Positions 47,325 through 58,838 of a stretch of DNA of 64,000 nt are shown piece after piece. A model generated the notes under the pieces. It was not told the DNA's origin. It saw only the letters and a program-made list of their open reading frames with translations, and searched no databases. The position numbers and the translations under genes are program-made. Source of the DNA: Drosophila persimilis (Eukaryota; Arthropoda; Insecta; Diptera; Drosophilidae); contig NW_020825324.1 of assembly GCF_003286085.1 (NCBI RefSeq), positions 2,170,001 to 2,234,000 on the forward strand, read 5' to 3'. Every line of letters begins with the position of its first letter. Positions within the stretch are counted from its first letter, which is position 1.

Positions 47325-47750
47325 AAAAAAAAAAAGGAAAAAAAAATATTCTGCTAATATTATTTCATATTTAATTTATATATTTTCATATTTAAAAATA
47401 AATATATTTCCTACAAATTAAATAAAATATTTTACTAATAATAATAATAATATATTTAAATCAAAGTGAATTCTGTTTCTATTTAATTTAATTATTTTTG
47501 TGCTTAAAAAAAAAACAAATTACCAAAAAAAAAAAAAATATAAAAAAAATATTCTGCTTGAAAATATTTAATCTAAATTTATTATAATATTATTTCATAT
47601 TTAAAAAAAATATATCCCACAAATTAAATAAAATATTTTACTGATAAAAATAATAAATTTCAATCAAAGTGAGTTCTATTTCGAGTTAATTTGATTATTT
47701 TTTTGTTGTTAAAAGTAGATAGGTTAAAAAAGAAAGTAAAAAAAAAAAAA
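47325..47750. repeat. A+T-rich tandem duplication, spacing about 203 bp
   Basis: Two related copies start ATTCTGCT (47348 and 47551). They share ACAAATTAAATAAAATATTT (47413 and 47619) and CAAAGTGA-TTCT (47462 and 47665). Each is preceded by an A-rich run and ends near TTAATTT-ATTATTTTT. The copies are diverged by substitutions and indels. No open frame and no terminal inverted repeats are seen. Confidence 0.85.
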
Positions 47751-49300
47751 AACCAATCTGAACAAACTGGATCGGAGCCTCTTAGCCAAGTCAATACGAC
47801 GAGGGCTGACCTCAAAGGCCCTTCCATCTCCATTTCCCCGTTGAAGGCTGATCCATGGGCTCATCCAGGTCTTAGCCCATGATTGGAGCCAGCCCTCCTC
47901 CAGTTTCCCTTTGCTTCCGAGACATTATTGATATTGTTTTGGCTAATTGCGGTGGCTTGTGGCCATCAATTGCTGGCCAGGGACCTTCTCTAGGCCAGGC
48001 TTGGGATGCCCTTCCGGCCAGAGCAAATGAAGGCCTTGTTGGCCTGGCCTCCAGGTGGATCAGGGGAATTCCCATGGGTTTTTTAGCCAACATTATACGA
48101 TATTAGCCACCCGTTAGGGTATTCGCGGCTTCGACAGCTGACGCCTGAAACCTCAAACCTCAAACCTGAACCTATTTTCCATGTTTAGATTTTCAGTGGC
48201 TTTTGTTGCTTGTGCTCTCCGGTGCCGGTCACCGACTGTAGCCAATTGTATCGCCATAGACCGTGGACCGTGGACCACTCCAGAGCAGAGCCCCCGCGAA
48301 TCGAATTGTTGTCATTTAGCCAGTGGCAGGGGGGGGATTGTGGGATTGTGGGAGCGCTTGTTCGACGCCATTGACCACGAAAATTGCCCAGGCATGACCA
48401 ACGAGGTGGGTCGGGAGGGGGTTTGGGGGGAGGGGGCGACCGGGCGGACGGTTGATCAAGTGCGTGCGCTTTTTGGGTTAATAATAATTGGCATTATCTG
48501 CTGTTACTGTTTTGGTTTCGGTGTCGTTTTCGGTTTTCGGTTTTCGGTTTTCCGTGTGTGTTTTTGCAAAAGCTGGTTTTTGTTTTTGGCCAGAAACTCG
48601 GCCACGAATATCAAATGCAAATTGCTATATTCGGAAGGTTATTCATTGCTTATCAAAATCGGTTCAAAATTCAATTAGTTTTTGTTGGAAAAGCAGAGGC
48701 GTGGCACCCAAAAACGTGTCCCAAAGATGCTGTAGAGGAAGGGCCCTCGCCAGAGGTTCGTGGATTCTGTGGGCTCCAAAGTTCATGCCAGACCATCCTG
48801 CTGTCTCCTGCCACATCGTTCCGGCGATCATTTGTGATACTTTTCCAAAGATCCAATCATTTACAGTCCAAGTTTCGTTGAATTGGGACGGCCTTGACGG
48901 CCTTGACGGCTTTTCTGGCGCTTTTTTAGGGTGTCAAAAGGTCATCTAACGTCTGTTAAGTCCTGTCCTCTGAGGATTTGGTATCCAACGACTGAACAAA
49001 CCGCCTGCCTGCCATTTGTAACCTACTCTGATGGACCTCCACTCTTTGACCGCACCAAATATTATAATCAATCAATAATCAATAATCAATGGAAGAACAA
49101 TTTGTTCAATGTTTTATTAACAACATTTTGTTGCTTTTCTCCTTGGGTTTTGGCTTTTGCTTTTTGTTGATTTATCAACAATTTGCATGCAACATATTTG
49201 TGTGTGTGCATATTTTGTTGCTGTTTTTGCGCTCCTCAATTGTCAATGCTACGCGTCACTCAATTCTGAAATGCACTTTACAATGTTGCACTTCCGAGGG

Positions 49301-49346
49301 GGGGGCGCCAAAAGGGGCGCCAAAAGGGGCGCCAAAAGGGGGCCGC
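49301..49346. repeat. Tandem GGGGCGCCAAAA (12 bp)
   Basis: Three to four copies, each containing the palindrome GGCGCC, ending in GGGGGCCGCC. Confidence 0.9.
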
Positions 49347-49681
49347 CTGTTCAAAAAGAACAGAAAATGAACGGAGCAAAACGATAAAAGCGAAACTCAA
49401 TTATTTGAGATACGTTTTGTCGTCTTGTCACCTTGAATAATTGAATCAACATTTTCGACAAACTCACTGTCTCCCTCTGCCACCCAGGGGAAGTGGGGTA
49501 CATGGGAGGGGGGGTGGAGGCCTTGCCTGAACTTGGACAATTGAATTACGAGAATCGAGCATCGAGTATCGAGTATCGAAGTCGAATGTCAGTGACGATT
49601 GAATCGAGAACAGAATGGAAATGCAATTAAAATCAAAGATGTCCGACTGTCAGGCTGTCTCTCTCTCTAACGTTGATGGGG

Positions 49682-49706
49682 GGAGAGAGAGAGAGAGAGA
49701 GAGAAA
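49682..49706. repeat. (GA)n microsatellite
   Basis: About 12 GA units after a GGGG run; a CT run lies just upstream at 49659-49668. Confidence 0.95.
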
Positions 49707-50449
49707 AATCGTTTTAATCGATGGAAAAAAGCATGAATTGAAGTTAAACTTCATTAGCTTTGTTCCTTAATCGAAGATTGATTGAGTATCAATGGCCGAA
49801 GGATGGCCGAAGGATGGAGGATGAAACGAGGCAGATTCCTAATTGCAAACCAAAGGAAGACCCCATAACTGTTGCTGTGGCAGTGGTTTTACTTCAAAAT
49901 CGATGTGTTCTGTGCTGCAAAAACAACAAATAAAAATCTAACATAAATGCACAGATTTTGAGCCCATTAAATCGAATTAATTTGCCGCAGCTAAGCCTTT
50001 TTTTTCCGCTCATAAAACTAATTTGAATTCTATTTGGAGTTTTCGTTTTGTATACGTTCTTTTGTCTAAAAAATAATTGACTAATTAAATTAATTGTCCG
50101 GACATTAAAAATGTGGAAATATTGCCCTGCCCTGCCCTGCCCTGCCCCTGACGCACTCAATGAGCAACTCCGACCAGCCCCATAGCAAATAAATATGCAA
50201 ATAATCAACAGCACAGCGGCAAAAAGAGCAAAGCCCCATAAATACTTGAACAAATTTGAATAAGATATGAGCCAACAGAATTGAACAACCGCCCACCCGT
50301 TGCTCTGTCCACCCGATTTCTGTCTTTCCTTTCCTCTGCTTTCCTCTGCTTTCCTCTGCTTTCCTTCTGCAAATATTCGAATGTCAATTTTCACATGTTG
50401 TTCCCTCACAAAACGAGAGGCAGCCTTTATTTTTCGATTTGAGTTCATT

Positions 50450-50840
50450 TTTTATTTCTAACTATTTCTTTTTTGGCCAGTTAAAATATTTATTATAAAT
50501 AAAATAAAATATTTCTGATTACAAAAAATATAGTTTTTAAAATATAATTTTTTAAAAGCTTTAAAAACATAAAAATTAAATTTTAAAAAATATAAAATTA
50601 TATATGGATTAAAAAAATGTCTTGTGTTTTTTTTAAGTATTAAAAACACATAAAAAAAAACAATTAAATGAGCCTAAATATTTTGTTGGTTTGTATATAC
50701 AAATTATACAAATATTTCAAGCAAATTTTTTGAGCTAAATATTAAAATACAATTTATTCGTAATACTTTGTTGTTCTTGCGTAAAAATATACAAATATTT
50801 CAAGGAAATAAATTGTAAAATAAAATAAATTAAAATTTTG
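50450..50840. other. A+T-rich island
   Basis: About 390 bp. The word ATACAAATATTTCAA(G)(C/G)AAA occurs at about 50707 and 50789 (spacing about 82 bp). No gene is seen. Confidence 0.75.
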
Positions 50841-52756
50841 GCACCGCCTCATCTGCAAGGAAAGGGTATTTCCAGATTCGTCCACAAGTCTAAATTATAA
50901 CCATTTCTTTGGGCAACGACTCTAAAAAGAGTGCCTGATGAGTGACGTTGGGCTAGAGGCAGAGACATAGAGAGAGAGGGTGAGAGGGTGAGAGGGAGAG
51001 AGGGAGGGGGTGATAAAGAGAGAGCAAATGATAAAGGTAAATCGGGCATCGGAGCAGCTGCTCTGCAATTGACTTTAAGGTTTTCCATTTGCTTAGTTTG
51101 GAAATTGGAAATTGTGGCGGTTGTGGTTTTGGAAAAGGGGCCGAAAGGGGTGTGCAGACGGGGCCAGAGGGGCAGAGGGTGCTTCTGACAAATATTCGCT
51201 AAGCTCCTTGAGCTCTTTGTTAAATGAAGCGACTTTGAATATTTATTTGAGATATTTTACTTTCAATTGGGTCTTTAATTTGTATTTTTGAGTGGAATAG
51301 GGTACAGGGCATCGAATCGGTTCATTAAAGATACATAATTAGGTGAAACATCGATCATTGGCTTTCCAGAGCGGAGTAGGTGAAATATCCTTGGGTTAGG
51401 TTAGGCCACAGGTTTTGTCGTGTCGATGAGCAAGGATCAGAAGGTTCTGGTGGCTCAGTTTTCAATTCGAGCGCATCTCAAAGGAGACATTCACCAATCA
51501 GCACTTTCGAAAGAGCGGAACATACATTTCTTCCTTTTTTGAATTGAACCAGTTCCGATCTTGGAGCGAACTAGTAGCTCGGCAAAGTCATCATCAAACA
51601 GGAAGTGAAATGATTTACATGAATTCTGAATGGTTTCATGGACGCTGGGCTCTTGAATGTTTACACGAGGCATGCGGCACAGTGGACTGTGGCTGTCGAG
51701 CCTTGTCAATTTTACAGCTTTAATGCCCTCGACCTTTGCAAAGGCCCACGGCCCACGGCCCTCGGCCCTCGGCCCACTGTGCCTGGTTGTGTTTCATGCA
51801 TAAAATGCCTTTTGGGCTTCGGCTTTGGCTTTGGGTCTGGCTCTGGCTTTGGCTTTGGCTTTTAATTGCAATTTCATGTAGTCAATGTTGTTATTGTTGC
51901 AGCACACAAATATTTGGCCCACTCAAAGGCCACAAAAGCCTGTTGCCGTCGCCACAGCAACGGCAACAGCAACAGCACTTACAGAAATCATTATAAAATT
52001 AACATCAATATGAAATAATGCAAATTATTTTTAATATTAAATGCCAATAATCAACATAACTGCGGCCTGGGGATGGATGGGCGTTGGAGTTGGAGCTGGA
52101 GTTGGTGTTGGTGTTGGGGGAGGGGCAGGGGGGGCCTCTTAAGCTTCATTTCAATTAACAAATTCATTGTGCTCAATTGGACAAAGTCAACGACTCGGCG
52201 GCCCGTCTGCGTCTGTCCCGGCAATGGCCAAACAATAAGCGAAAAATAACCATAATAATCACATCGAGACAGCTTTTTCACGCTCTCCCCCCCACGCCCC
52301 CCCTCACCGTTATGCCCCACAGCTCCCTGCCCAGCCCCGGCCCCACCTCTCCCTTTCTCTCTGTCCCTCCCACTCGACGAAGTCTTATGCGACGCATAGG
52401 AAACTTTGGCTCCGAAAGCGTTCAAAGAGCGTTAAATAAATTATGCGAAAATGCTTCTTCTTGGCGGCGTGGAGAGTGGAGAGTGGAGTGGATAACTGCC
52501 GGTTAGAGGCAAATAAAAGGAAGGAAGAAATGGCGGAGAAAGACAGGCACAGGTTCTAGAGATGACAGCGAGATGAGTAGCGAGTAGCTGTCTCGCTACT
52601 CGTTACTTCTTGGCAGACACCTGCGAGTAGCATTCGTTACCACCTCCGATCGATCGAAGAACTTGGATATAATCCAATTACGAAACGTCCCAATTGAGCG
52701 TCCCAGAGAAGAACTCTCCAAACTGACCTACGAAGGCGCCCCGGCAGTTTCTGTTC

Positions 52757-52790
52757 CACTTCAAGTGCACTTCAAGTGCACTTCAAGTGC
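52757..52790. promoter_or_regulatory. Three overlapping CACTTCAAGTG palindromes (NK-2-type sites)
   Basis: An 11-bp unit (ACTTCAAGTGC) repeats three times without a gap, so CACTTCAAGTG, itself a near palindrome, occurs three times. The core TCAAGTG on each strand matches the published preference of NK-2 class homeodomain proteins such as Tinman and Vnd (T-Y-AAGTG). This gives six half-sites in 34 bp. The motif is seen directly; enhancer function is inferred, and it could be a neutral minisatellite. Confidence 0.4.
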
Positions 52791-53288
52791 AATAAATTTC
52801 CCAGCACGGGCAGGGGGCTAAGACTGGCAGGATGTGGCCGAGGCGGTGCCTGCTGCGGAATGGAGAACGGAGGCCAAATGCGGTTGCAAAGCATTGAAAC
52901 CAATTAACGAACAATCAACCCGGGCAACCGCAAAATCCAAAAAATGTTCACCGATTCTGGGCACAAAGCAGAGAGAGAGAGAGAGATAGAGAGAACGAGT
53001 GAGAGGTAATATAATAAATATATGTATATAAATGTAAAATATAGTATACCCTTTTCTTGGGAGAACTGTGGGTGATATTCATGGCGGGTATCCCCTTCGT
53101 GGACGTTAAATCTCAGCATTTTTTATTTTCTTTTTTTTATAATAATAATTCGCTGCAATTTGAGCATGAAACATGCTACAAATAAAAACAATAAACATTT
53201 TAATTAAACTACAATAACAATAGCAATCAGCATAAGGCAAAAGGCAAAAGAAACACTGTCTGCGAATTATGGTGAAAAAGTGCACACA

Positions 53289-53331
53289 ATGCCCGTGCAT
53301 TGCCCGTGCATTGCCCGTGCATTGCCCGTGC
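53289..53331. repeat. Tandem GCCCGTGCATT (11 bp)
   Basis: Nearly four perfect copies of an 11-bp unit. Confidence 0.95.
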
Positions 53332-53549
53332 GACGGCATTTAATAAATCATTTTCCATTTAAATGGCAAATCAAATTAAAATTAAATATGTTTGAATCGA
53401 GCAAACATCGAGCCAGGAGCCGGCGCATAGAAATCCTCGTAAACGTCCATGAATCCACAGTCGTAATCCGCCAGAAGTTTCAGCCCCCAGCGTCGACCCC
53501 CCTGCCCAAGAATATTACAGATTTGATCAATTAATTAGTCGGGCCATAG

Positions 53550-54480
53550 TTTTTGTTTTTGTTTTTCTTTTTTTTTTTGTATTTTTGCGTTTAATTGAAG
53601 CTTTTGGCCTGGAGCGGCGCGAAAAATCCCCAAAAATTAATGGGCTTAAATGAGAAATGGCTGCGAAAAACTGCATAACTTTTTTCATATTTTATTTTGT
53701 TTTAAGTACATTTATATGTTTTTATATTTTTTTGAATACTCTCCTGAATTTTCGTTGTAACCAGAAGATACAAGTTTTCCACCATTCCTAAAGTTTCTTC
53801 AATTTTGTAAATTCTTTTAAAATTCGTTTTTTGTATCGCATGTTCCTGCTTTTGGACTTAAGTTCTTAAGTGGCTTTAAGTGGCCAACAATTCAATTCAG
53901 AAAATATGTATCATAGAACCAAAATTTCTAAAATACCAATTTAAGTGAAAAAGATTTTTGATCATTTTTTGAAGCACAATAAAAATTAATTCCTCTAGCT
54001 AGGGGCTAGAGCTAGACTATCGGTGGAGGAGTTGCATGTAACATTTGATGTTTGCTGGTTTTATTCATGTTTTTCGTTACTTCGTTCGGTGAGGCCGGCC
54101 TTCTTTGAACAATCATTCAATTGAAATGCGGCCACTCATAATTAATATACATTTTATAGAAACCCAATTTAATTATTTGATATTCTAATTCAATCAAGTG
54201 GCGTGTGAATGCCGAACTCATACAAATATATATCTATTTGTATATTTAATTTGTTTTCAATCCACAAAACAAATGTGCAATCACATGCGTGTCCGTGCCC
54301 TTCCATCCCATATATATTCTTCGAGATTTGTTTGTTTTTAATTACAATTAATTGAAATATTAATGTTATTCTTGGTCGGAAAATGATTGAAAAATTAATC
54401 TTAGCCCAGACAAATATGTATATATTTATTTAAGGGGTTGTCTATCGCCCATATTCGCCTACGAATCTCTCTAAATATAA
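53550..54480. other. A+T-rich stretch, nothing recognised
   Basis: About 930 bp of moderately A+T-rich DNA. It contains a TAGCTAGGGGCTAGAGCTAGA cluster near 53996-54015 but no long repeat, open frame or splice pairing. Confidence 0.6.
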
Positions 54481-54821
54481 TTGAAAGTAGATATGTGCAT
54501 GTTTCATTGACATTCTAGAGCTTCCAGAGGAACACCTGAGAATGGTATGTGGGGGGAAAGAAATCTGGCAAAAAGCTTTTTCGTAATCAGAGCCGTGAAA
54601 TTCAAGTTTTTAAATATCCCCCCAACAAAAAAAGGCACAAACTAAATGAAATACCAACCAAAAAATACAACAAAAATGTGTGAATGAACCGCGACGCGGG
54701 TGTGGGTTGTGAGGGGGGGAAGGGAGGGAGAGGCAGCACTTGGCGGTCATTGTTCCAATTTCTAACAATTTTTTATATTTCGCTCCCTCTCTCTGTCTCT
54801 CGCTATCCCTTTTTCACTGTC

Positions 54822-54822
<1 letters not shown>

Positions 54823-54855
<33 letters not shown>
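54823..54855. repeat. (TG)n microsatellite
   Basis: About 16 TG units; GACAGA repeats follow at about 54946-54981. Confidence 0.95.
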
Positions 54856-54856
<1 letters not shown>

Positions 54857-55950
54857 ACCCCTCCTCCCTCCCCTTTTTACATCTTCTTCGCTCTTCAAGT
54901 GTTGTTGTTAATTTGTTTGGCTGCGGTGCACTACTAAACAGGGGAGAGACAGAGACAGAGACAGAGAGAGAGACAGAGAGAAATTCCAGTTTGATCGGTC
55001 AGACGGCGGTGGAGCTGCGGTGGGGGGGGGGGTGTATATATTTAGAGCAAAGCATACAAAATACCGATCGGTTTGTCCAAGGACTAGCCGGCGACCATCT
55101 TGGAGTCCAGCCTTAGCCTCTGAATCTGGAATCTGGAAATACTCGTCCCCCATGGAATTAGAATACTCTGAATGGCCGTCTCTAACCAGTTCTCTGAGTG
55201 TGTACGATGTTCATCCTGTTGTGGCTCTGGTTTGTGCCTGGAGCAGCAGCAACAGCAATCAGTGCCAGAAAGTACAACAATTTAAACATTTGTATTCGTG
55301 CCTGTGGCCCACATGTCAGGTTGACCATTGACCAACAACAGACAGACACAGAGACAGAGACAGAGACATGCTCGCACGACACAGAGGAGTATCTCTCGCA
55401 CACATTGCGAGCGATGGAAAACAGAGAACTAAAAGCCCCAAAACCCACACCCAAAAACCCCAGTAGACGGCATGAGGATAAGCCAAGAGACAGCTGGAAA
55501 CAGATAGACAGAGATAGACAGAGATAGACAGAGAGGGAGAGAGAAAAGAGTACAAACTGCTGGCTACGAGAGTCAGTAATGGCGATTGGCTTATCGATGC
55601 AAATCGATTAAAATGGGAGGAACAAAGCTGATCAAGTTCTTAAGAACGATTACATGAATTTGAAAAGTCCCACACGGATACACGTGCATCTGTATGTGTG
55701 CATTTAAGCTGTCGGCTTATCCCGTAACGAGTAGGTGTGCGAGTTGGGGCATGCACTCGCCAAGTCAACTAGCGAGCACTTGACTTCGCCAGTGAGCATC
55801 AGGTAGAATGCAACTAAATATCGCCTTAAAGATACATATACTCTTTTGCACATCCTTCAGGCTTTTTCAATGCCCCAGTCGCAGAGCGTGCCCCATTAAA
55901 GGGCAAAAGCAAAGCTTTAAGTGCGCCAAAGTCGCAGCGAGAAGAACATG

Positions 55951-56018
55951 AGAGGGCGAGTGCGAGGGCGAGAGCGAGGGCGAGGGCGAGAGCGATGGCG
56001 AGTGCGAGGGCGAGGGCA
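55951..56018. repeat. (GAGGGC)n hexamer repeat
   Basis: Eleven or so degenerate GAGGGC/GAGTGC/GAGAGC units. Read on the minus strand they give Ala-Leu or Pro-Ser runs just after the candidate exon donor at 56038, so they should be intronic if that exon is real. Confidence 0.9.
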
Positions 56019-56037
56019 TTGGGGCAGTGGCACTCAC

Positions 56038-56134
56038 CAAAAGATAGTTGAGATTGTCCAGAGGGGAACGAATGGGGTCGATGGGCTGCTGAGCTGCTGG
56101 GCAGGACTCTGATGGGATATATGGATGCTGGATG
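56038..56134 (-). CDS. Possible second coding exon of the leftward gene
   Basis: On the minus strand a donor TTTTG|GTGAGT closes a 97-nt open segment. Three closely spaced CAG acceptor candidates (exon starts 56141, 56134, 56127) lie behind a CGCCCCCCGCC tract. Starting at 56134 the segment is 1 nt plus 32 codons, which joins in phase with the exon ending at 63791. The frame contains the stretch PIDPIRSPLDNLNYLL with codon choice usual for Drosophila (CTG, GAC, CCC, ATC). Against it: all three frames are open here, the acceptor tract is poor, and there is no homology evidence. Confidence 0.18.
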
Positions 56135-56415
56135 CTGGATGCTGGGCGGGGGGCGCGTCCAAACGAATGTGTATTGGACAATATGCAATGTTGGATTCTA
56201 TCTTTATTTTTTCCTTTTCCTTGTTTTTTTTTCCTTGTTCTTCTGTTTGCTGGCTCCTCGTCCAGCGATTAAAAGCCGGTCGGTTGGTCCCTGGCACGGA
56301 CGTTCCACTAATACAGCACACACACAGACACACACACACATATAAAATAGATAAAGCTGAACACACACACATAGACACAGACACAGATGCACTCTGACAG
56401 CTGCCGTCGGCTTAA

Positions 56416-56832
56416 ATGGCGCTTACAAACGCAAAAAAATCGCCAAAAATCGCCAAACAAAAACAAAAGCGAAATGGTAGCTGGAACCAACCAACCAACA
56501 ACAACAGCAAAATCGGCGACTGTACTGCGTACTGTGCCCCAAACATAAAACTAAGTGGCAGGAAAAGCACCGGTCGGCGGGAAAGGGAGCCGAAACGGCA
56601 AGCTTGCCTCAAAAATGAAATTAACGCTCGCATAATTGAGCGCAAAATTGTTTTTACATACAAAACAAGCAAGAATTCCGGGCACACAGTCGATGAACCA
56701 CGACTCGGGGTTACCCTGCGAGTGAGCGAGAGGAAAAAACCGAAATTTTCAGATCTGACTGCTTCTCTGCGATGCATGGAGAAAGATGAGACGCTGATTC
56801 GCACAGAAGAGACGTATGGGGAGGAGTTTTAA
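56416..56832 (+). CDS. Unassigned 138-codon ORF, basic
   Basis: ATG at 56416 has A at -3 (CTTAAATGG), and the frame runs 138 codons to TAA at 56830-56832. Unlike most long frames here it is not repeat-derived. The product is Lys/Arg-rich at residues 8-20 and 48-60, with a mixed acidic C-terminus (ending ETYGEEF) and no signal, membrane segment or known motif. A 130-codon antisense frame overlaps it. No neighbouring promoter or splice site supports it, so it is most likely a chance frame in an A-rich intron. Confidence 0.13.
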   Translation: MALTNAKKSPKIAKQKQKRNGSWNQPTNNNSKIGDCTAYCAPNIKLSGRKSTGRREREPKRQACLKNEINARIIERKIVFTYKTSKNSGHTVDEPRLGVTLRVSERKKPKFSDLTASLRCMEKDETLIRTEETYGEEF

Positions 56833-57397
56833 AGGATCTCCACTCATTTCAGCTGTGCACGGGAGTGCGGGACTGGTTCCGGAGTATAATACGGCGGCCA
56901 CAGGGTATCAACTGAACAAAACAAAAAGCACAACAGAAACGAAACAAATTCAATTAAAGCCCAAAACCCAAAGAAGAACTGTAATGATTTCTCGCTCCCA
57001 CACACACACTGGCACACACTGGCACACAAAGTGAGTGTGAAAATTAAATTTGCCATGCTATTAGCATTTACTTTGGTCTACAGCCCTGGAAATTTGTGTG
57101 TGTGTGTGGTGGCGGGGGCGGGGGGTAGGAGAGCAGACTGTGGGCTGGGGAGGCAGCAGAAGTGTGACTGACTGATGGCAGAGCCTGTGGATGGAGGGGG
57201 GATTGATGGATAGTGGGAGAAGATTCTTTTGGCAGACAAGACACGTGTTTGCCCGCTTGCTAAGCAGCCTGCTAATGCGAGACACTGTTTGTGGGGCCTC
57301 ATTCGAGGAGTCGTCACAGCTCGGATTGTCCGCATATGTAGTTATCACAGCCAAGAGCCACTGTGCGTGTGTGTAGTACAGTGTGTGCCACATGTGG

Positions 57398-57427
57398 GTT
57401 AACGTTAACGTTAACGTTAACGTTAAC
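57398..57427. repeat. (GTTAAC)5, self-complementary repeat
   Basis: Exactly five copies of the palindromic hexamer GTTAAC, 30 bp, perfect on both strands, so it can extrude a hairpin or cruciform. This type of hexamer is rare among fly microsatellites. Confidence 0.95.
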
Positions 57428-58006
57428 GCCTTTTCCCCCATTGCGCTGTGCAGTCAAATGTTTTATGAACAATTGAGCAATTTAATTGAGCCGCACTGAT
57501 GCCTTCCAAAGGGCTGAAACTAACTACATTTAAATGCCGTCGAGACGGGGCTGACCACTTTAAAGAGCAGCTGTCTCCCTGCTCTTAATGTGTGGAGGAG
57601 TGCCGATTCCTTCGCTTGTTTGCTTCGTTGCGGTAAACCGAGCAGACGACACACAGAAGCACTTAGGCGGCGAACTGCGACTGCGACTGCGACTACGACT
57701 GCCAACAAAATGCCAGACAAGCTGACAAATAAATATTCGGGCGAATCAGTTGCGGCAGACGCGGTTCTCGCGTCTTGCAACAAATACCGACAGTAGTTCC
57801 TATGGCCTCCTCAAGGACCGGGCTAAAGCGATTGGGAGTCGCTGATTTTGAGCTGGCAAAGGAGGCCGTTTGGCTCGTTTAAAGACTCTTTTATCGGTGC
57901 TCTGACTTGACTCGTTGAATAGACTCGTCGGTCAGCCAATAGTCGTAGATGAATCACTGAAATTTCGTTGCAAATTGCATCTTGATTTGGAATAAAATGT
58001 ATTTGG

Positions 58007-58300
58007 CTCGATGCTCGTTACTTGCCACTCTTTACTCGCAACGCAATACGCAACTCGATACCCGACACTCGATACACTCTTCTCGCTGCTAGCTACTTTC
58101 TATTCAAAATACTCGCTACTCTATATTCGCAACTATATACTCGCTAATTTATACTCGCTCCTCTATATTTTGCTATTCGATACTCATATCTCGCTACTCG
58201 ATATTTTCCCGTCGCTACTCTTTAATCGCTTCTCGATAATCGCTTCTGATTATACTGATTATACTCGATACTCGTTACACTATACTTCGTTACTCGCTAG
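58007..58300. repeat. Degenerate TACTCG array, inverted relative to 38412-39007
   Basis: About 290 bp of units such as CGATACTCG, CTCGCTACTCG, TACTCGCTA and CTCGTTAC. Read on the minus strand this is the same CGAGTA/GTAACGAG vocabulary as the array 19 kb to the left. No fixed longer period is seen. A 162-codon frame beginning at 58011 is produced by the repeat and is not accepted. Confidence 0.85.
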
Positions 58301-58791
58301 TTGTACCCCGTACCCGACCAGAAAGAGTCAACGATCCATTGGCTATCGAAAGAGAAGTTCATTCAACCTTTTTTGTGTCTCCCCACTTCCCACCACTCGT
58401 CCCCTCCTCCTCCTCGTCCCACATTCTGCATTTCTCACCTCTTTCCCGCCCCGCCCGTTGCCCCTTCTCGCCGGCGGCCACTGTCATCTTTCGACTTAAA
58501 GTGTCAATTTCGGGGGCACCCACTTCTGGGGCACCCCTGTTTTGCTTTTTGATTTGATTTTCGTACGCTAATTCAATTAGATTTATGTGCGCCATTTGAC
58601 ATGGTTCCCCCTCTGTCTCTCTGTCTCTCTGTCCCTCCCTCTCTCTCTCTCTATCCCTCTCTGTCTGCCTGTCTGAATCTATATGTTGGGTTTATTTATT
58701 CCTGGACATGTCGCTAAATGGGTTTTCTTGTTTGTTCAAAATCAGATCATGGCCAATAAATCAACACTCAATTCGATTTCATCTACGAGTG

Positions 58792-58794
<3 letters not shown>

Positions 58795-58834
<40 letters not shown>
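58795..58834. repeat. (TG)n microsatellite
   Basis: About 20 TG units, followed by TTGCGTGTGG. Confidence 0.95.

Positions 58835-58838
<4 letters not shown>

Larger units (their letters stand above)
36554..56037. other. Long non-coding stretch
   Basis: I could assign no coding exon. Contents include the 600-bp CGAGTA array (38412-39007), A+T islands (42468-43020, 47325-47750, 50450-50840, 53550-54480), GC-richer DNA (43270-45080), homopolymers and minisatellites. The segment 43270-45080 has several overlapping open frames on both strands, but none with a recognisable domain, consistent start or splice pairing. It is simply low in stop codons because it is GC-rich. Confidence 0.5.
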
